A DNA stretch of 64,000 nt from Blastobasis lacticolella (Eukaryota; Arthropoda; Insecta; Lepidoptera; Blastobasidae), in contig LR990044.1 of assembly GCA_905147135.1 (NCBI GenBank), positions 13,024,122 through 13,088,121 of the forward strand, written 5' to 3'. The notes below the pieces were generated by a model. The model ran no database searches and was not told where the DNA came from. It was given only the letters and a program-made list of their open reading frames with translations. Each line of letters starts with the position of its first letter. Positions within the stretch are counted from its first letter, which is position 1. Positions 23,436-33,940 of this stretch are shown here, piece after piece. The position numbers and the translations under genes were made by a program.

Positions 23436-24680
23436 CCATCATTTAGGTATAATGACGTACCATTCTACTATACCAAGTTATACCTCTAACATTTTAATAA
23501 ACGGCCCTACACTTTTGCTTCACTCCTTAGCTTGGTACATATTATGAATATAACGGACAGTACTGTCGCAGCACCATAATAACAAAATCATCCCCTCGCC
23601 ACAAAAATGAAATTCATAGCATGAGGATTCGACACCCTATCGATATACTGTAATTGCTGTCTGGATTAACATTGAAATTGGGGAAAAGGAAACTAGATTG
23701 TCCTACTGAATAAATTACAGTGAGTTTATTTAGGTCAATGATACCGTTGGAAATGGGACTGCCAATTTCTTCTTTAAGAAAAAGGTTCGCATCTGTAACT
23801 ATCCTTTAAAACTCGGAAAGGGGTCGGTGGCTTTACGTATTTTCTAAACAACGATACTTACGTGACTTTATAGATATTTTCTACAACCATACTCGTAAAA
23901 AGTGGTCAATATTGCACAAAATAACTCATAAGTCGCGACTTCGTTCGAGTAAAATTTGGTTATAACGTTCAAAACCCGTTCTCACAGGAACCACATTGAA
24001 TTTTGGGGTTAAATTTTCATATAACTTAGGTGCTATTCTAACCTATATTGTTGCAAAATTTTATCATTACCCGTTTAGCCGTTTTTGCGTGAAGGAGTTC
24101 CAAACAAACTTTCACATTTTTAACATTAGCAGGATCTTGTAATTCATAGGTATATCTTGCCTATGAAATACTACAAATTCCTCGCCCAGATTGAATGTAT
24201 GAGAAGATGTAGGTATGTAGAAAAGGCAAAAGAGGTATGTCAGGATCGTAGGTTGTAGCACTTTACGTAGCTTAAAATTTTCGTTGAAATAAAATCAAAA
24301 CGGCTTTCAGAATTATGTAGGAAACCAACGTAGGAGATATATTCGTACGTTGTTTATTAAATTTATGTATTTGTGGCTAACAATAGACACCAACAACCTA
24401 TTCTTATAAACAAAAACATCGACAAAATTAAGTTATGTATGACGATAGTAAATTGAAAGCTTGTTTTACCTAAGCCTGTAACGAGAAGCTTTATATAAGA
24501 TTCGATTTACATACACGTGGAACTCGATACCCGTAGTACCCGTCCCATAGAGATCGAAAGAACTTTTTGACCTCTGTGACCCACCGCATGAAATTTGCAT
24601 ACAGTTTTTATATAGGTAATTGCCTTCATACTCAATCTTTTGGTTTTTTTTATCCACATAAATACGTCATAGCTTCTTGG
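23436..24680. other. Non-coding stretch with a LINE-type 3' tail
   Basis: At 23930-24120 the sequence CGACTTCGTTCGAGTAAAAT through GGAGTTCCAAACAAACTTTC has the form of a lepidopteran LINE tail. No other feature is supported. Confidence 0.4.
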
Positions 24681-24689
24681 AAAGTCTTT

Positions 24690-25080
24690 ACTGCCAGTTT
24701 CTTGGGCTAGTTATCTCTGACGTGCGTGGGTGGCTTTGTGGTCAATCCCGACTTCTATCTGGGTTAGCTATCATTCTCTTTCTTCACCACTTCGCCCAGT
24801 CTTCGGTAAACTCGTATCATAAGCCGTTGGGTCTCGCATTCGACTCAGCCGATATCAATACTTCGCTTCTTAGGCCTCCCGCCTGCGGGACCTCTGCCAG
24901 ATACCGGTAAATTTGGGCACCTATTACCCACAAATCCCTGATGCTTATGCAGCACGTGACCAACCCAGCATAAGCGAGCCTCTTCAATATTATCCGCGAT
25001 ATTATATCTCGCGCCAAGGCTGAGACGAATGTACTCGTTCCGTATTGGATCGGGTCGTGTAACGCCGCACATCTACCGCA
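24690..25080 (-). pseudogene. RTE-like LINE polymerase fragment, minus strand
   Basis: Minus-strand frames read RNEYIRLSLGARYNIADNIE then EARLCWVGHVLHKHQG and GGRPKKRSIDIG. R-N-E-Y-I-R-G-S-L and L-R-W-x-G-H-V are recognised segments near the C terminus of RTE-like LINE ORFs. Stops and shifts interrupt it. The 3' part is homologous to 11380-11420. Confidence 0.75.
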
Positions 25081-27225
25081 GTATCTTTATTTCGTTGTCA
25101 TGGAGTTTGCGGACGTGCTCCGTTAGCGCCGGCATCGCATAGGCATCCAAAGCCTAACCATATTCTTGTACCTACCTCTATTAAAGACCCTTAAGCTTGA
25201 CAGAAGTTTTAGGGTCACAGTGACAGATTACCAAAGTCCCGCCATTTGCTCCCACCAGTTTTAAAGCATACTTGAATGCCCATATCCATGTCCATAATTT
25301 CTCATAGGACCACGGATCGCGGATTAAACGTAAACGTGCTCGATAAATCTCCCAGCAAATTCTTGAGCAAAATAACATTGTATCAATTAAACGAACTTGC
25401 GTTTACATTCAGAATCGGAGCTTGCGCGCGCGCACGGCAATAACATCACCTGGAGCTTTAACCGGGCTATTAGTATTGCCAGTTCCTGTGCGTAGTATTT
25501 ACGAAAATGTTTTACGAGCGAAACTATGATTCGGCGAATGTTGACAGGAATATAGCGATATGATTTGGTGTAATCAAAGACTCGGTGTTATTTATAAGTC
25601 ATGAGAATATCTAGTGTAGGACACCCAACAGAAATACGAATGCGTTGCCGGTCTGTTTAAAATCTCGGTATGCCAGTATTTATGTATAAATAGCGTCACA
25701 GAGAGTCATTGTGTATGGACTGAAGGAAATCACAACACAGAATTTTTAAAATTTTATTACTTTAGTTCGACCACGCAACTGATACATCGACTGCGGGTGG
25801 TAGGAGGGTGAAGTTTCGGGGACTCGGTGATGATCGCGGGGTGCGGGGCGTAGGGGAAGGGAGCATTTTGTTCCGCGAAACGTCACTTAACGACGTTTTT
25901 CGGCTCCATAGGCGTAGGAAGGGGGGGGCATGCCCACCCCAGAATGGTCTGGTGCCCCAGTGGTCACCCCAGGATGTACCGTATGTAGATATGTACATAA
26001 AAATCTTCATACCAACATATTTTTTAAGGGGCCCGGGCTCCCCCTTGGAAATAATCCTAGTTACGCTAATGCCTACCTCACACACCGCAAGCCACCAGTT
26101 AAGTCGACCTATAGGTGTGTGGTCGATCTAAAACTTTAGCACTTTTGAAGCCAAGTAAAGTAACAATCAACAGTATATTTGCTTCAATGGAATATGCCTA
26201 TCTCGTATCTACCAGTACCTAATTTACATAACAAATGACGATATTAGTGCCATTTCCGTGGTGGTCGAAAGAATAACCTATGGAATAACAACAATGCCAA
26301 TCAGTTCGAAGAGTTAGTTGCGCGGGACTATTGCAACATGTTTGGTTTTAAATAGTCGTGTATAGTTCAAACTTCCCTCGGCTAATGCCAGGTTTATGGC
26401 TTACTCGTAAACTGGACACTTTAACCCATATACCCAATTTAACAGGCGTACGTCACTGCCACTATCAGGTCAATAACGACTGATTCATAGCGAGCCGTCA
26501 ATGGAAACGCGAAAAAGATGATCTAATAACACTCTATTCTACGAGTTATGATGCAACTTCCGTTGCGACGAATACTCACTGCATATTAAATAAATGACTG
26601 CAATATATATAGTTTATAGATGCATTTTGTTGCACATTATGTCAATACGCTCGTAACAAAATTCTATTTTTGTTTTGACGTAAATAGGTCAGTTTTGAAT
26701 GTCAGCCGCTCTTTCATACTAAACAAGATTACCAACCTAAATGGATCGACCTAGATGGATACAAATTACAGGCATGAGGCATTTTTTCTTAGTCCTCACA
26801 GTGACAACACACGTGGGGTTTTGTATTTTTGTTACCTGCAACCTATATTGTTGGAATGGTAGATGTTATGGGCGACAGTTACCACTTACCATCAGGTGGG
26901 CTGTCAGCTCGATTGTCACTGAGTAACATAACATAACATATTATACAAAACTTTATTGTTTATGTTTATTGTAACAAGCTAGAAACTGTCATGTAAAGCC
27001 AATACGTAGGAGAGTATCTTAATTTTTAAAATTAACCTTTTTATGATTATTTTAACAATGTAGTTTAATACTGTTTATATTTATTTAACATTGTAGTTTG
27101 TACTTGTTGATTGGCGCAGCGCAAAATCGATCTCACTTTGGTATGTTCTATATATCACTATGCTTAGAGTTAACATAACTATAGGACAGCGGAAGTCACC
27201 AACATAGTTATCAGTGTCGCAAAAC
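25080..27225. other. Non-coding stretch with repeat remnants
   Basis: At 25905-26070 a G/C-rich block with CATAGGCGTAGG at one side and an inverted CCTAGTTACGCTAATG at the other suggests a decayed DNA transposon, without a matching duplication. At 26870-26915 a short copy of the ACCATCAGGTGGGCTGTC repeat is present. Overlapping frames at 25762-26139 run through the first block on both strands and are not supported. Confidence 0.45.
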
Positions 27226-27227
27226 AG

Positions 27228-27430
27228 AAATGGCAATTGGCAGGCTACTTAGCGCCGATGGACGATCGATGGGGCATAAAGGTTATCTAGTGGCGATCAT
27301 ATACCCACAGGACAGCCTCGCGATGGTTTTGGCCAGGAACCGATGAATGCAAGAGGCAAAAAGTTGATTGGTGTGGAAGGCATTAGAGAAGGTCTATGTC
27401 TAATAGTAGGGCGGTTGACGAATTATTTAA
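27228..27430 (+). pseudogene. RTE-like LINE fragment with stops
   Basis: The plus strand reads KWQLAGYLAPMDDRWGIKVI, a stop, then a segment with CKRQKVDWCGRH and a second stop. W-x-x-A-G-(H/Y)-x-A-x-M-x-D-x-R-W is a typical segment of RTE-like C termini. It is badly decayed. Confidence 0.65.
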
Positions 27431-29424
27431 TAGGAGACATGCAATCGAAGAAACTTAGATGACTGAATTTTTGTGTATTTGTAGCGACATCTATCGCTCT
27501 ATCGCTCCAATAGGAAAGACTCAACGATACTCACATTACGAGTACACGATCACAAGGTTGGCAAGCATCCGCACATAGATGGCGCTGACCCGTCCTACAT
27601 CGCGCTAGAGAAATGTGCCAACTCCGCGGCAAATATCCAACTTCCGACGGTCAACTGTCGGACCCTTGGTCCCCTGGTCACAACACTTGGCCAGGTGGGT
27701 AATTACCCTTTTCCACCTTCTCCATCTTCGCTTGCCAACATTGGCGGCTACCTTATCCTTCCACCGCCAAATATTGATTGTATTATTCATTAATCGTATA
27801 TTACATGAAATGTGTACTATTTATTATTTTGTGTACCTAATTTTTATTTATACTATATTTGATAATGATAATTTATATAAGTTTCCATTACGAATAAATT
27901 GATTATGGTTATGGTTAATCGTACTGCGGCTGAGATGATGATGATGAGTTTTATTCATCATTGGAAGTGTCAATGGAGGTCCATCGCAATGACGAATCGT
28001 ATCGCTCAACCGATTCCCAGTACACTTACCAAATCAAAAGGCTATAACAGCAGTAAATCTATTGAACAAAGCTCTACCATTATCTGAAGACAAACTGTTT
28101 CAATTATTCTGTTTGAATAATTCCAATTTGAACAGCGAATTGTAACAGTTCGCATTAATTTTAGGAGACATTTTCAACTCCCAATTGCTTTTACCTGGAA
28201 TACCTACTTGGGATTGGCGAAATCTTTTTCACAATAAAAACTCGTCGCTTTATTTCTTATCCATTTTAATTATTGTAATAAAGTGGAATGTACGATGAAA
28301 TTGCGGAATTACTTGGTCCACGTACAAAGGATTTATTTTGATGAAAATTCTATTAAACATTGTGGACTAATTAAATGGTATGTATTAAAAAAAGTAGTTT
28401 ATCAGTTTTGTGGCACCCATAACACAAGCTTTGCTTACTTTGGGGCTAGATGGCGCTGAGTCAAATTCTCCAAGCATATAAAAAAATGACTATGAGAAAA
28501 TGTGCTCGCAATTTATGGTACCCTGATTTCGCTGTAACTCCTGTGTGAAATGAGCCTGACTCAATCTTAGGACCCAGAAATTACGTCAATTAAGTCTCTG
28601 CGAAATTAGCCATTCACCGGTGCTAAAGCCTTTTGGATGGCGATGATTTAATTAATTCACATAAATAACTCGCGATTCACTAACTTGTCGGTATTAAGTC
28701 GTTCGGGATTAAGGAGTCGCGCTTGACGGAGCGTGTTTTACGCCGAAATACGATGGAAAATAGGTACAATTATTATTATGCTACTTAGTTTGTTGCTGAC
28801 TTGGTGACTATTATTTATCTTTTCCAGCGATTTATTCACAGACTTTGGTAAAATGCAGGTTTTTTGCTATGTGTATCGATGCACTGTACAATTTACACAG
28901 CGCCATCTAGTAAGCAAAGCTTGTGTTATTTGTGCTAGAAAACTGATAAACTACTTATAAGTATTTTTTAAATACACATTTCATCAAAATCAATGAAGTT
29001 TGAAAAAACATCGTTACAAACTGAAGATAAACTAGCTTTATTATTACTGTATATGGGTAACTTTATTATTTTTGAGTGATAGGATAGGATACTTAATAGA
29101 GGGCACAGTTTCGATTCCTACCTATATATGAAGAATATACACATAAGAAACTGAATTACAATAATTAGGTATTATACATTAATAACATTATGAAAATCAT
29201 TTACTTACCGTGAGTCGTATATTTTCGTTGCTCAATAAAGTCTTTCATTCTGAATAATTAAATTCCTTTTACAAATTAATTTTAGTAGACATTTTTTTCC
29301 TTACCAGGTAACTACATCGATACGATGTCCCTTAGGGAAGCAAGCTGCGGTATCGCCAGCATTTGTAGCAACTTATATTTTTATTACATTAAGCTTTATA
29401 GAAAAAAATATATATTTAATAATT
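27430..29424. other. Non-coding stretch with two SINE-B tail fragments
   Basis: A plus-strand SINE-B tail lies at about 28389-28470 (ACACAAGCTTTGCTTACTTT, GGGGCTAGATGGCGCTGAG). An inverted one lies at about 28889-28980 (CACAGCGCCATCTAGTAAGC). Neither has a tRNA head. The rest is AT-rich without supported features. Confidence 0.6.
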
Positions 29425-29428
29425 AATA

Positions 29429-29899
29429 TGTCGGCGCGGGTGCCATCTACTGGCCAACGCCGGCACTTCTATAATATCGATGAAGGACACACTGCAATGG
29501 AAGAATGCTGATCTCCAGTTTTCTGGTGGAACCCAGATTAATACAGCTTTCACGACAAATTAGGATTTATTATTTTGTTATTAATAGAGATGAAAATTGT
29601 GTTTAATTTAAAATAAATATATAAAATCGATTTTGGTGTAGATAAGATAAATGAAAAATGATTTGATGTGGGTAATTTGTAATAATGGTTTGGGAAGGTA
29701 CCCTCGGGTCGGAGAATTGGGATTGTTGTTTTGGCCTTTGTTAAGAAAATAGCTGAAAAAGTAATTGTATCGAATAAAATCAAAGTTGAGTGATTATTTG
29801 TGTTTATTTAAACAAAATACATAATAACAATGGATCCTACTGAGGACGCGAATGGCCGAAGCTCGCCTTTACTACCATCAGGGCCTGCTCACTCCGACA
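29429..29899 (+). repeat. 5' LTR, 471 bp
   Basis: It starts TGTCGGCGCGGG and ends CTCACTCCGACA. A TATATAAAA sequence near 29618-29626 is a plausible core promoter element and AATAAA at 29773-29778 a plausible polyadenylation signal. The ATG at 29830 opens the Gag frame 70 bp before the LTR ends, so the LTR also carries coding sequence. Confidence 0.95.
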
Positions 29900-30036
29900 T
29901 CAGAAGTGGGATAACGACTCCTCCCACCGCGCCTACCAGCAGCAGCTGCCACCTGATATTACGCGGACACCAGTTGTCGGGCCAAGTTCATCAAGTCTTG
30001 AAGGTATTGTACCTAGTGCAAATAGTGAAACTTTGA
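29830..30036 (+). CDS. Gag N-terminal frame beginning inside the 5' LTR
   Basis: The 68-residue frame starts MDPTEDANGRSSPLLPSGPA and is rich in Pro, Ser and Thr, as Gag N termini often are. It reads out of the LTR into the internal region. The main Gag-Pol frame is in a different register that is open from 29844, so the two overlap by nearly 190 bp. Either a frameshift joins them or a small indel near the AGCAGCAGC run at 29938-29946 has broken a once continuous frame. After about residue 39 this frame looks less like Gag than the other register does. Confidence 0.6.
   Translation: MDPTEDANGRSSPLLPSGPAHSDIRSGITTPPTAPTSSSCHLILRGHQLSGQVHQVLKVLYLVQIVKL
29900..29912 (+). other. Putative primer-binding site, leucine-tRNA-like
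   Basis: TCAGAAGTGGGAT directly follows the LTR. It is complementary to the TpsiC-acceptor side of eukaryotic leucine tRNAs (ATCCCACTTCTGA), but the usual TGG that pairs with the CCA end is missing. The tRNA match is from memory and unverified. Confidence 0.5.
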
Positions 30037-33000
30037 CTGCCTTAGCAACCATCTTAGAGAATTTGACCAAACAACAACAAGAAAATTTGAAAACAAACAA
30101 CGAATTTCTTGCTAGTATGTTTAATCGAACCCTAGCATCCAACCAGCGACCCAGGTTGGCTGATATGTACATCGCTTCGTTCGACCCTGACGGTGACGTA
30201 CCTGTTCGAGATTGGTGCGAGCATGTTGACCGCGCCAAGGAACACTGGAAATTAACAGATTATGAAATTTGCACCAAAATTGCCGGTCTTTTAAAAGGAC
30301 GCGCTAAGTGTTTAGGAGACACTTGGTTGGTCAAGTCACCGGTTTGGAGTGATATGAGAGACGCACTAATTCAAACCTTCGAACCGGAGGCCAGGTACTC
30401 TAACGATATGATTAAATTACGCAATTTTAGATTTGATATGACTAACCCAGCGGAATCGGTCACAAAAGCATGGAACATATGGAAGCGGATTATAAAGGGC
30501 AATAAAGAAAGTGATGCTGTTGAAGCAGTTATAGGATGCATAGACGCCGAGCATATCCGCTTAAAGCTGTTGTCAAGTAAATGTACTACAGTACCAGAGC
30601 TCATTTCCGTAATCTCCACTATGAAACCAAGAGAATACAGACAGGGCGAACCTCCAGCTAAAAGATTTCGTCCATCAAAGCCAGTTCGAGAAGACTCTAA
30701 GTCTACTTGTTTTAAATGTGGCAAGGTTGGGCACATTCAAACTAATTGCCTGTCTAATAACATTGAAGAGCCTAAGTCGTTATTAACAGAACCTGTCACG
30801 GATAGACGGTCGTTCAAGTGTATATATTGTGATAAAGTTGGTCACTCGGAGGCAAGCTGTTTTAAAAAAAAGTATGATGAAGCTAAAAAGGTAAATTTTA
30901 CCACTTCCCCAGAAAATATTTCAACACCGATGGTAATGATGATTAATGGTCACAAATTCGTAAGCTTGTTTGACAGTGGATCTGAAGTATCCCTCGTTAG
31001 AAAATCTGTAAGTTCTTCTTTGCCTGGAAGAAGAGAAGACAGTGTGCTCATGCTAAAAGGATTGGGTACTGGCGTACCTATTGTATCGTGTCAAAAGGTT
31101 GTAGTCGTTGCTGAGATTACCAATGTTTTCGTTGAAATTAATTTACATGTAGTGGAAGACCATGAGATACCATGTGAAATATTAGTCGGGTCTGATTTGC
31201 TGAAGATACCGGGTTTATCAGTAAATATTACTAGCAAAGGAGCTTCCCTTTTCAGGACAAATACTGTTATGACTGTTAATGTCTCCAAGGAGAAGTCAAT
31301 GGAAATAGATACAGACTTAACCAATGGTGAGCAACTAAAGCAGTTAAATGTAGTTTTATCTAAGTATAACGACATTTTTAATACCGATACTCCAAATACC
31401 AAGGTGACAACTGGTTGTATTGAAATTCAGTTGAAGGATCCCAACCGGGTTGTATCCCGAAGACCTTACAGAATGGCTCCGGTAGAACGAGAGAAGATTA
31501 AAACCATTGTCAATGATTTAATGGCGAAGGGTATCGTTCGTGAAAGCACATCCAACTTTGCCAGCCCCGTGATTCTCGTTAAAAAGAAAAATGGCGATGA
31601 CCGGATGGTCGTCGATTACAGGGAATTAAATAATAATACTGTTCCTGTTAAATTCCCTCTACCAATTATCTCCGATCAGATTGACAAATTAGCAGGCGCT
31701 GATTTTTTCATAAGCTTAGACATGGCACAGGGTTTCCATCAGATACCGGTTGATAAAAATTCCATAAACAAAACTGCTTTCATTACACCAGATGGATTAT
31801 TTGAGTACACAATGATGCCATTTGGGCTTATGAATGCCCCAGCGATTTACCAACGAGCTATTACGAAGGCGTTGAGGCCATTTATGGATAAGATATTAAT
31901 ATACATTGATGATGTGTTGATTAAATGTAGGACATTTGAAGAAGGCTTAGAAACACTCGATCAAGTTTTATCAGCTTTGCGACAAGCTGGATTTGCAGTC
32001 AATACAAACAAATGCAAATTCTTTAAAAAGTCCATTGAGTATCTCGGCAATGTCGTATCCAATGGAACCGTCAAACCAGGCCCAAATAAGGTTGCAGCAC
32101 TTGTGAACTCGCCTGTGCCGCGAACAGTCAAACAAGTTCGCCAATTCTGTGGCTTGGCTAGTTATTTCAGAAGATTTATACCATCATTTTCTACACGACT
32201 GATACCATTATACAATCTGACAAAGAATGATGTAAAGTTTTCATGGACTGCTGAATGCGAAAATGCAAGACTTGATATTATAAGACGTTTAACGTCCATT
32301 CCGGTACTTACAATTTTTCAGGAGGGTTACCCTATAGAATTGCATACTGATGCAAGCAGCAAGGGCCTCGGTGCGATTCTAATTCAGATTAAGGACGGAC
32401 GTCAACATGTTGTTGCTTACATGAGTATGAGGACAACTGATGCAGAAAGCCGCTACCATTCGTATGAATTAGAGACATTGGCCATTGTGCGAGCAGTTAA
32501 GTATTTCAGGCAGTACCTATATGGTCGTGAGTTTACAATCATAACTGATTGTAATGCTATCAAGACTTCAATGAGTAAACATGAATTGTTGCCAAGAATT
32601 CATAGATGGTACGCATATTTGCAACATTATAATTTTAAAGTTGAATACAGACAAGGTGCCCGAATGCAACATGCTGATTTCTTTAGCCGAAATCCTGTAA
32701 CTTGTGTGAATTTGGCGAAGACATCCGAATCATGGTTAAAAGTGGAGCAACGACGAGATTCGGATCTTGCTACCATAATAAAGAAAATTGAAAATGGTAC
32801 AGAAATATCTGATTATCGGGTAAAGGATTCTATGCTATGGCGAAAGCAAACGGAAGTCGTCCCTGATCGAAATTGCTGGAAAAAGGTGGTACCAAAATCT
32901 TATCAATGGAGCATTATAAACGCTTTTCACACCGCTCTAAAGCACTTTGGATGGGAGAAAACCTTAGCAAAGCTAAGAGAGGAATACTGGTTTCCCGAAA

Positions 33001-33938
33001 TGAGTAGTACAGTAAGACGGTTTGTTGACAATTGTGTGATTTGCAGAACGAGCAAAGGAAAATCAGGTGCTACCCAATCCAGGATGTTCCCCATTGAGAA
33101 ACAACCCATCCCTTTCCATACAATTCACATCGATATGACAGGAAAATTGACTTCTCGTAAAGGAAAACATGAATATGTAGTTGTTATTATCGATGCGTTT
33201 ACGAAATTTACACTACTCACGTACGCAATGGACAAGACATCTCAGTCAATGCTACTTGCATTAAAGAAAGTAATGTCGTTATTTGGGGCACCTAAACAAA
33301 TCATTAGCGACCAGGACGCCGCTTTTAGGTCAGACTTCGAAGACTATTGTAAACAACATGGAGTTTACCAGCATTTCATAGCTCCAGGTGCAAGCAGAGG
33401 CAATGGCCAGGTGGAGCGGACCATGTCTGTCGTCAAGAATGGATTAACTATCATCCGTAATTATGAAACGAAGGACTGGAAGAAAGCGCTTGATTCGCTT
33501 CAGCTAGCAATCAATTGTACAATCAATAAGACTACGAACATCAGTCCACTAAAAGCTTTAACTGGAAGGCAAGGCGCTGTGCCTGTCGAATTGATTTCTT
33601 TAATAGATGAATCAAAGTGTACAGTTAATCGCATACAATTGGATCAATATATGCAAGATAAAATGAAGGCTCGAGGTATCGCAGATAAACAAAGATTTGA
33701 CAGGCAAAAGGCTAAAGTACAAAGATTCAATAAAGGTGATGTAGTACTGTTTAAGGTAAACCCAAGGTCACAGATTGGACTTGATTTGAAATATCCAGAT
33801 GCATATGAGATATGGAAAATTTTGCCACATGACCGCTATCTACTGAAAAGAATTACTAACAGGGGCCGACCTAAGAAGGCGGCACATGATCAACTTCGAC
33901 TTGCACCCAAACCAGATCAAGGAGCCATGTCGGCGTAA
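30033..33938 (+). CDS. Gag-Pol polyprotein of Ty3/gypsy element
   Basis: The frame encodes capsid and nucleocapsid, protease, reverse transcriptase, RNase H and integrase, the proteins that package, copy and insert the element. Numbering from 30033, a Gag region (1-200) is followed by two zinc knuckles, CFKCGKVGHIQTNC from C226 and CIYCDKVGHSEASC from C263. The protease has FDSGSE (D314). The reverse transcriptase has the active-site motif YIDD (624-627) and FGLMNAP. RNase H begins near HTDAS (D773). The integrase has an HHCC zinc finger (about 970-1010) and a D1034, D1093, E1128 triad with 34 residues between the last two. No internal stop is present. The listed start is a TTG, used only because the register has no ATG; it is open from 29844, so the real protein probably begins at 29830 by a change of frame. 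Gag and Pol are in one register. Confidence 0.95.
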   Translation: MTALATILENLTKQQQENLKTNNEFLASMFNRTLASNQRPRLADMYIASFDPDGDVPVRDWCEHVDRAKEHWKLTDYEICTKIAGLLKGRAKCLGDTWLVKSPVWSDMRDALIQTFEPEARYSNDMIKLRNFRFDMTNPAESVTKAWNIWKRIIKGNKESDAVEAVIGCIDAEHIRLKLLSSKCTTVPELISVISTMKPREYRQGEPPAKRFRPSKPVREDSKSTCFKCGKVGHIQTNCLSNNIEEPKSLLTEPVTDRRSFKCIYCDKVGHSEASCFKKKYDEAKKVNFTTSPENISTPMVMMINGHKFVSLFDSGSEVSLVRKSVSSSLPGRREDSVLMLKGLGTGVPIVSCQKVVVVAEITNVFVEINLHVVEDHEIPCEILVGSDLLKIPGLSVNITSKGASLFRTNTVMTVNVSKEKSMEIDTDLTNGEQLKQLNVVLSKYNDIFNTDTPNTKVTTGCIEIQLKDPNRVVSRRPYRMAPVEREKIKTIVNDLMAKGIVRESTSNFASPVILVKKKNGDDRMVVDYRELNNNTVPVKFPLPIISDQIDKLAGADFFISLDMAQGFHQIPVDKNSINKTAFITPDGLFEYTMMPFGLMNAPAIYQRAITKALRPFMDKILIYIDDVLIKCRTFEEGLETLDQVLSALRQAGFAVNTNKCKFFKKSIEYLGNVVSNGTVKPGPNKVAALVNSPVPRTVKQVRQFCGLASYFRRFIPSFSTRLIPLYNLTKNDVKFSWTAECENARLDIIRRLTSIPVLTIFQEGYPIELHTDASSKGLGAILIQIKDGRQHVVAYMSMRTTDAESRYHSYELETLAIVRAVKYFRQYLYGREFTIITDCNAIKTSMSKHELLPRIHRWYAYLQHYNFKVEYRQGARMQHADFFSRNPVTCVNLAKTSESWLKVEQRRDSDLATIIKKIENGTEISDYRVKDSMLWRKQTEVVPDRNCWKKVVPKSYQWSIINAFHTALKHFGWEKTLAKLREEYWFPEMSSTVRRFVDNCVICRTSKGKSGATQSRMFPIEKQPIPFHTIHIDMTGKLTSRKGKHEYVVVIIDAFTKFTLLTYAMDKTSQSMLLALKKVMSLFGAPKQIISDQDAAFRSDFEDYCKQHGVYQHFIAPGASRGNGQVERTMSVVKNGLTIIRNYETKDWKKALDSLQLAINCTINKTTNISPLKALTGRQGAVPVELISLIDESKCTVNRIQLDQYMQDKMKARGIADKQRFDRQKAKVQRFNKGDVVLFKVNPRSQIGLDLKYPDAYEIWKILPHDRYLLKRITNRGRPKKAAHDQLRLAPKPDQGAMSA

Positions 33939-33940
33939 AG

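Noticed and set aside
25905..26070. Possible second hAT element with CATAGGCGTAGG ends
   Set aside because: The flanking 8-mers (TTCGGCTC and CCTACCTC) do not match and the ends agree poorly.
25762..26139. Two 107-residue frames on opposite strands
   Set aside because: They overlap a GC-rich repeat block on both strands and have no domain. This is typical of a non-coding GC island in a decayed transposon.
29550..29783. 77-residue frame on the minus strand, found again at 34932-35165
   Set aside because: It is the antisense of the LTR and is duplicated only because the LTR is. No domain is present.
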